Assembly: GCA_002687715.1 (NCBI GenBank)
Contig: NZBC01000265.1
Coordinates: 1 to 41,327 of the forward strand
Source: Planctomycetota bacterium
GTDB taxonomy: Bacteria; Planctomycetota; GCA-002687715
Reading direction: 5' to 3'
Length of the DNA: 41,327 nucleotides
The notes beneath the pieces were generated by a model. That model worked only from the letters and a program-made list of their open reading frames with translations, was not told where the DNA came from and did not search any database. The position numbers were made by a program, and so were the translations under genes. Of this stretch, positions 38,676 to 41,327 are shown piece by piece. Numbering within the stretch: position 1 is the first letter of the stretch; the number at the start of each line of letters is the position of its first letter.

Positions 38676-39233
38676 TCAACGGGGCGGTTTTGGCGGTTTT
38701 GGAGGCTTCGCCTGATCCAGGTCGATCACCTCCATGTGGATCACGCGCCGCGACTTCGCCGCGTAGTCGGTCACGGTGACGTTGAGCTGCTGGGGCTTGT
38801 CCGCGTAGATGAACTGCGCCATCCGGATGCTGTAGCCGGCCAACTGGCGCTTGTTCCAGCGCTGCTCGAGGTGCGTTTTCTCGAAGAACTCGGGCACCAG
38901 GACGTCTAGGTTCTGCTTGAACCAGGTGACGATGTCCCCCTGCTTCTCGTCGCTCTCGAACCAGACCCCGAACGTGTATCCCGAGTGAACCGTGTGGGTC
39001 ACGTCGCCCGCCGGCAGCGGGACTCGCAGCCGCTTCGCCACCTCTTCCCGGCTCAGGAGACGCCGGTCCCCAGGCATCACGACCCCCTTCGGGTTGTCGA
39101 CGCGCGGAGCGGGCGGTTTCACTTCTCGAGGGGTCGGAGCCTCCCCGCTCGGCTTCTCCCCGGGTTCCGGATCCTCGGAACACCCGCCAACGAGGATCAT
39201 GAGAGTCAGGAGGAGAACGGAGGGGCGGGTCAT
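38676..39233 (-). CDS. Lipoprotein of unknown function, 185 residues
   Basis: ATG 39233 opens MTRPSVLLLTLMILVGGC, a lipoprotein signal with the acylated Cys18. A Pro/Glu/Lys-rich linker follows (SEDPEPGEKPSGEAPTPREVKPPAPR), then a compact mixed domain of about 130 residues (LPAGDVTHTVHSGYTFGVWFESDEKQGDIVTWFKQNL, QLAGYSIRMAQFIYADKPQQLNVTVTDYAAKSRR) and a PPKPPKPPR tail. Linker and repeated PPKP tail suggest periplasmic or surface spanning of a matrix such as peptidoglycan. No family is recognised. An in-frame ATG at 39248 would add five residues and weaken the signal peptide. It sits between two exoprotein genes. Confidence 0.8.
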   Translation of the reverse strand: MTRPSVLLLTLMILVGGCSEDPEPGEKPSGEAPTPREVKPPAPRVDNPKGVVMPGDRRLLSREEVAKRLRVPLPAGDVTHTVHSGYTFGVWFESDEKQGDIVTWFKQNLDVLVPEFFEKTHLEQRWNKRQLAGYSIRMAQFIYADKPQQLNVTVTDYAAKSRRVIHMEVIDLDQAKPPKPPKPPR

Positions 39234-39478
39234 GGCGATCATGTCCATTCTGTACGCACGGGGAGGGCCGGGGCTTCCGGCACTTCTTACTTTACACCGG
39301 TTGCGAGCAGTTCTAAGCTCCGTGTTCTAGCCGTTCCTTGTGGGCCTACTCGGTTTCCGAGCAACCCGCAAACTTCGCCATTTCCCCCTTACTGATTGTT
39401 GACTGCGGTTCTTTGAGGAGTCGGGTTCCCTAGTGGGTCCTCCGGCAGCCACCTCGATTACCACAGGAGAACAGGAGC

Positions 39479-40789
39479 ATGAAGCACATCCTCATCAGCG
39501 TCCTCGCGCTCGCCCTCGTGGCCGGCGTCAGCGCCGCACAAACGGGCCCCCTCTGGGGCGACGACTTCGAAAACTCGGGCACCGTCGGTTCGGCAGCGGG
39601 TCCGTACAACACCACCGGCTTGCCCATGTCGTTCCCGGACGTGCCGGCAGGCCCGGGCGGCAACGGCGGGTGGAACACGTGGTACGGCGGCGCCAGCGCC
39701 CCGGAAGGTTCGATCCAAAGCGGCCTCGGGACCGGCAACTACCTCGATTGCTCCGGTCCGGGCGTCGGCGGCAGCGGCTGCGACATGATCATGGAGTTCC
39801 CGTCTGGCTCAGCGCTACCGGGCAACCCCGCGTTCTTCGACCAGGCCACCTTCGGCATCGGCAGCTACCCTTCGACGGTGGCGCCGGGCATCGGCGGCGT
39901 CTGGGTCCTCTCGGCCGACCTCTACGTCCCGAGCTCGTTCCCGACGGGCATGGATTCCTGCTACTTCATCGTCAACGACTTGATGAACAACCTCACCAGC
40001 GGCCCGACCCAGTGGATCGGCCAGCTCCAGTTCAACCACGCGTCCGGCATCGTCCTTGACGACCAGCGCAGCACGTTCACCCCGTCTGGCGGCGCGTGCA
40101 TCCAGTACGACACCTGGGTGAACTGCACCTTCACCGTCGACCTCGACAACGACGAGGCGTCCTACAACTACGGCGGCCAGGACGTCGGCACCGGCCCGCT
40201 GTTCGTCACCGCGCCTGCGTGGAACAACGGCCTCGGCACCCCGCAGATCGACGCCCTCGACGTGTTCACGGTCGGCTCGGCGATGTACTGGGACAACATC
40301 GAGCTCGCGCGCCTTGCCAGCTCGCAGTACGAAACCAACAACCCGGACTCCGCCGCTGACGCCCAGGGCGTCTTCGGCAACGGTGTTGGTTCCGCCGAAT
40401 CCGTCGGCTCCGGCGGTCAGACCATCAGCTTGAACTACATCAGCGCCATCGTCGTCGCGGGCGGCCTCCCGTTCGACGCCATCATCCAGGCCGGCGGGTC
40501 CTCCCCCGCGTTGCTCGCCACCGGCGGCGGCCAGATCCTCAACGTCGACCCGCTGACTCCGTTCTGGCTGTCGGGCGTTCCGTTCGGCTTCGGACTCACG
40601 CACCCGGGCAACGGCGCGAACTTCTCGCTGCCGGTGCCCCTCCCCGGCGGCGGCGGCGCCTGCACCGCGATCGGGGTTGGTCAAGCCGGTTTGGCCGCGA
40701 AGATCGGCACCATCCAGTACGGCATCTTCAGCCCGACCCACGTGGACGGCATCGACCTCTCGCAGGGTGTGACCCTGTCCCGTCAGTAG
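39479..40789 (+). CDS. Secreted beta-sandwich protein of unknown function, 436 residues
   Basis: An exported protein with signal peptide MKHILISVLALALVAGVSAAQ. The first 270 residues are a jelly-roll-like domain (LWGDDFENSG, WNTWYGGASAPEGSIQSGLG, TWVNCTFTVDLDNDEASYNYGGQDVG, TVGSAMYWDNIELARL). This order resembles LamG/concanavalin-like domains of planctomycetal exoproteins. Residues about 280-436 form a second beta module that is rich in Gly and hydrophobic and ends without a sorting motif. ATG 39479 has GGAGAACAGGAG upstream. A strong Rho-independent terminator follows 23 bp after the stop, which is the clearest in the window and suggests high expression. Confidence 0.85.
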   Translation: MKHILISVLALALVAGVSAAQTGPLWGDDFENSGTVGSAAGPYNTTGLPMSFPDVPAGPGGNGGWNTWYGGASAPEGSIQSGLGTGNYLDCSGPGVGGSGCDMIMEFPSGSALPGNPAFFDQATFGIGSYPSTVAPGIGGVWVLSADLYVPSSFPTGMDSCYFIVNDLMNNLTSGPTQWIGQLQFNHASGIVLDDQRSTFTPSGGACIQYDTWVNCTFTVDLDNDEASYNYGGQDVGTGPLFVTAPAWNNGLGTPQIDALDVFTVGSAMYWDNIELARLASSQYETNNPDSAADAQGVFGNGVGSAESVGSGGQTISLNYISAIVVAGGLPFDAIIQAGGSSPALLATGGGQILNVDPLTPFWLSGVPFGFGLTHPGNGANFSLPVPLPGGGGACTAIGVGQAGLAAKIGTIQYGIFSPTHVDGIDLSQGVTLSRQ

Positions 40790-40812
40790 ATCCTACTGAT
40801 CCGCGACGAAAG

Positions 40813-40847
40813 AACGCCGCGAGCCGCGAGGCTCCGCGGCGTTTTTT
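40813..40847 (+). terminator. Rho-independent terminator after the secreted-protein gene
   Basis: A GC-rich stem, AACGCCGCG-AGCC pairing with GGCTCCGCGGCGTT (one bulged G, loop GCGA), is followed by six T (40842-40847). It starts 24 bases after the stop at 40789. Confidence 0.9.
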
Positions 40848-40874
40848 CGTGGGCTCCGGCGCGACTTTCGCCGT

Positions 40875-40946
40875 CAGAGCGGACCTGCAGTGGCTGTGAG
40901 GGATTCGCCCGCATGGAGCGCGGAGCACCAGCTCCGTCCATGGGGG
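40875..40946. repeat. Relic of the convergent-junction repeat family
   Basis: CAGAGCGGACCTG (40875-40887) is identical to 13 bases of block 1 (280-292). About 30 bases downstream, GGAGCGCGGAGC continues into a hairpin, CGGAGC-ACCA-GCTCCG, flanked by CATGGA and TCCATG. The piece lies between convergent genes (stops at 40789 and 40978), as the complete blocks do. Confidence 0.55.
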
Positions 40947-40977
40947 ACCGCGGACCATGCTGCGTACAACCGACGGC

Positions 40978-41327
40978 TTAGGGAGGCCCGCGGTACACGA
41001 GCCGCTTGTTGTAGTACTGGTTGACGCGGCGACGCATACGCTCGCGCAGGCCGTCGTTGACGCGGGTCTGCGCTTCACCGCCGAGCTCCCAGGCACGGGC
41101 GCCCGTCTGGGCTGCTGCTTGGAAGTCTCCATTTGCGGCGAGAGCGACGGCGAGGGTATCGAGGAGGACAGGCACTTTGAACCGCGAGGCGGTGCACAAG
41201 GCACGCGAGAGAGCCAGCGCGCGCGCGGGATTGCGTAGCTGCGCGTCCGGGCTGCAGACGAGCAACCACGCGAGGCGGTTGGCGGTGGTCGCGTTGCCTG
41301 GATACAGGCCGTGACCACGTTCGAGAA
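40978..41327 (-). CDS. C-terminal end of a TPR-repeat protein (5' truncated by window edge)
   Basis: The frame is open from the window edge to the stop at 40978. It gives about 115 residues, of which the first lines read ANRLAWLLVCSPDAQLRNPARALALSRALC and LDTLAVALAANGDFQAAAQTGARAWEL. These are typical terminal TPR/Sel1-like repeats of large TPR proteins (LAWLLATSPD-type repeats). The tail RRVNQYYNKRLVYRGPP is basic and has no known motif. The TTG at 41265 is only an internal codon. The rest of the protein, possibly with a kinase or sulfotransferase domain as in other TPR fusions, lies outside the window. Confidence 0.7.
   Translation of the reverse strand, partial: LERGHGLYPGNATTANRLAWLLVCSPDAQLRNPARALALSRALCTASRFKVPVLLDTLAVALAANGDFQAAAQTGARAWELGGEAQTRVNDGLRERMRRRVNQYYNKRLVYRGPP

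Noticed and set aside
38533..39183. Upstream extension of the choice-of-anchor-B protein
   Set aside because: It overlaps the lipoprotein gene on the same strand, is low-complexity, and leaves the signal peptide internal; AGGAG supports start 38532.
1..41327. Genome-wide reassignment of TGA or TAG as sense codons to explain the two split genes
   Set aside because: TGA and TAG both end many intact genes here (for example lipB and acyl-CoA dehydrogenase with TGA, M28 peptidase and the 2-250 fragment with TAG).

Overview
The window is high-GC bacterial DNA that most likely comes from a Planctomycetota genome, perhaps one of its deep-branching, exoprotein-rich lineages. This is inferred from gene content: a CRTAC1-type FG-GAP/ASPIC protein, a choice-of-anchor-B-type protein, a HEAT-repeat protein next to an alpha-toroid-like protein, phytanoyl-CoA dioxygenase, coiled-coil OprP/O-type porins, a huge glycine-rich exoprotein and many secreted proteins of unknown role. 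No rRNA, tRNA, CRISPR array, phage, transposase or plasmid genes were seen.

Layout. 1-3.8 kb: the end of an unknown protein, then a secreted alpha-toroid-like protein and a HEAT-repeat protein whose signal peptide is cut off from its body by one in-frame TGA. 4.3-9.6 kb: an EAL/HDOD signalling protein, lipB, an acyl-CoA dehydrogenase and an FG-GAP/ASPIC protein. 9.7-12.3 kb: a tightly packed leftward run arsR-arsI-isochorismatase-like hydrolase-hotdog thioesterase-HhH DNA glycosylase, with a palindrome at the arsR start. 12.5-15.3 kb: two tandem anion-type porins transcribed towards arsR. 15.4-19.2 kb: a Nudix hydrolase, a PhyH dioxygenase, an orphan gene and a YedE-type sulfur/selenium transporter. 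19.2-24.4 kb: a radical SAM/SPASM enzyme translationally coupled to a 415-aa exported orphan, and a large exported protein split by one in-frame TAG. 24.5-31.9 kb: an M28 peptidase, a glycine-rich beta-helix/collagen-like exoprotein, moaA, a NIDO-like exoprotein, a CysQ/HAL2 phosphatase and a TPR lipoprotein. 32-41.3 kb: a small membrane protein behind a proline-rich leader ORF, a HI0933-type flavoprotein with a membrane protein, a GT2 plus alpha/alpha-toroid pair, a choice-of-anchor-B-like protein, a lipoprotein, a secreted protein with a clear terminator, and the end of a TPR protein.

Three signals go beyond a gene list. (1) A 42-44 bp tandem repeat carrying a strong palindrome sits at three of the nine convergent gene junctions, with relics at two other sites. 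Three further convergent pairs have their two stop codons inside one perfect palindrome. (2) Six genes without a Shine-Dalgarno have a TANNNT-like -10 box exactly 6-7 nt before ATG, the layout of leaderless transcripts; this also revises one start codon. (3) Two exported-protein genes are each interrupted by a single in-frame stop with open frame on both sides, although TGA and TAG serve as ordinary stops elsewhere in the window. The best candidate for an undescribed system is the radical SAM/SPASM enzyme with its overlapping 415-aa exported partner.
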